6,681 nucleotides of DNA from contig CAYGSW010000315.1 in the NCBI GenBank assembly GCA_964352535.1, positions 1 through 6,681 of the forward strand, read 5' to 3'. Both the position numbers and the translations under genes were made by a program. Under the pieces are notes generated by a model, which worked only from the letters and a program-made list of their open reading frames with translations, searched no databases and was not told the DNA's origin. Origin of the DNA: Granulosicoccus sp964352535 (GTDB lineage: Bacteria; Pseudomonadota; Gammaproteobacteria; Granulosicoccales; Granulosicoccaceae). How positions within the stretch are numbered: position 1 is the first letter of the stretch; every line of letters begins with the position of its first letter. This document shows positions 6,262-6,681 of the stretch, in pieces.

Positions 6262-6627
6262 CAGTTAACATTCCTTAGCAGATTTACAGTTCAAGAATAG
6301 CGGTTCGGATTGATTCTTCATAGTGTAGCAATCACGTTGGTCTTGCAAAAGTGGAACCAGAACATTGACCGCAGATGTCCTATCAGCCCAATTCTGGTGG
6401 ACCTTGCGGCAAGACTGTCACAACGTGGCTGACAGTTTCCTGGATCAGCCGACAATGCTGGAGGACTGGGAGCCTGCGTGGCAGATATTAATTGGCTGCT
6501 CACTATCCCATTTTTGGCTGAGTTTTCCGCTTATTTTCGTCATTTAGACCTCTAAACTCCTCAAACGAGCGGGAAAATCGACTCAAAATGGAATCACTCT
6601 CGCTCGAAATTTTCTACCGCGTAGACT
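6262..6627. other. Region upstream of prc, 366 bases, no convincing gene
   Basis: Apart from a candidate prc promoter this stretch holds nothing I can assign. A 60-codon + strand frame (6365-6547, TTG start) and a 61-codon - strand frame (6318-6503) overlap each other and have no recognisable motifs or ribosome-binding sites. A CGAGCG/CGCTCG pair (6566-6571 with 6601-6606) is separated by 29 bases and is probably fortuitous. The stretch 6548-6620 is A/T-richer than the genes around it. It ends at the right-hand IS-like border. Confidence 0.5.
6322..6348 (-). promoter_or_regulatory. Candidate sigma-70 promoter of prc
   Basis: On the - strand TACACT (6322-6327) is preceded directly by TGC, an extended -10 arrangement. 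A -35-like TTGCAA (6343-6348) lies 15 bases further upstream, or TTTGCA (6344-6349) at 16. Matches to consensus are about four of six in each hexamer. Transcription would begin roughly 50 bases before the prc start codon. The spacing is short, but an extended -10 tolerates that. This is a motif reading only. Confidence 0.35.
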
Positions 6628-6681
6628 CCTAGGAGGCTGTCCGAGAATAACGATCGATACCGAAGGCGGCCCCGCGAGAGT
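6628..6681. mobile_element. End of an IS-like element with terminal inverted repeat (right border)
   Basis: Positions 6628-6657 are the reverse complement of 29-58. The element proper would start at GAGGCTGTCC (6633), directly after CTAG (6629-6632), the same four bases as at the left border. After the shared block, 6658-6681 differs from the corresponding interior of the left copy, so the window sees the opposite end of the element here. This means the two flanking copies point the same way. Only about 49 bases of the element are inside the window, so neither its transposase nor its family can be read. What lay next to this copy before insertion is unclear because no broken gene is recognisable at 6548-6627. 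Confidence 0.65.

Noticed and set aside
6365..6547. A 60-residue + strand ORF upstream of prc
   Set aside because: It has a TTG start, no ribosome-binding site and no recognisable motif, and it overlaps an equally long frame on the other strand.

Overview
The window looks like a chromosomal segment of a Gram-negative proteobacterium, most likely a gammaproteobacterium. The strongest evidence is a full-length periplasmic tail-specific protease of the E. coli Prc type, with a signal peptide, PDZ domain, S41 core and C-terminal DUF3340-like region. Base composition is moderate. I cannot name a genus.

Layout, left to right. Positions 1-58 hold one end of an insertion-sequence-like element, recognisable because the same 30 bases return in inverted orientation at 6628-6657. 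Directly against it lies the 3' remnant of an MlrC-family (M81 peptidase-like) gene on the + strand, ending at 347 with a small hairpin-plus-T-tract terminator. A convergent gene (396-1301, - strand) encodes a single-pass inner-membrane protein. It has a very basic cytoplasmic N-terminus, a Thr-rich tetrapeptide-repeat stalk made by a 12-bp tandem repeat, and a C-terminal domain reminiscent of LysM/OapA modules. A 323-base divergent spacer (1302-1624) separates it from a + strand pair. The first of the pair is a 520-aa DUF2786 protein with an unrecognised N-terminal half. The second is a 240-aa uncharacterised protein with a strongly basic tail, after a 148-base leader with two hairpins. Convergent to these is prc (4153-6261, - strand). 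Its upstream region (6262-6627) holds a candidate promoter and no convincing gene, and runs into the second IS-like end.

How it fits together. prc is housekeeping: cell-envelope proteolysis in the periplasm. The membrane protein may also act at the envelope, but its role is inferred only from its architecture. The DUF2786 and basic-tail genes could form a two-gene unit, since they are co-directional with no strong terminator between them; both are functionally uncharacterised. The bounding inverted repeats suggest that copies of one mobile element lie on both sides, in the same orientation. The left copy has truncated the mlrC-like gene. This could be a composite-transposon-like arrangement, or a contig whose assembly stopped at two copies of a repeated IS.
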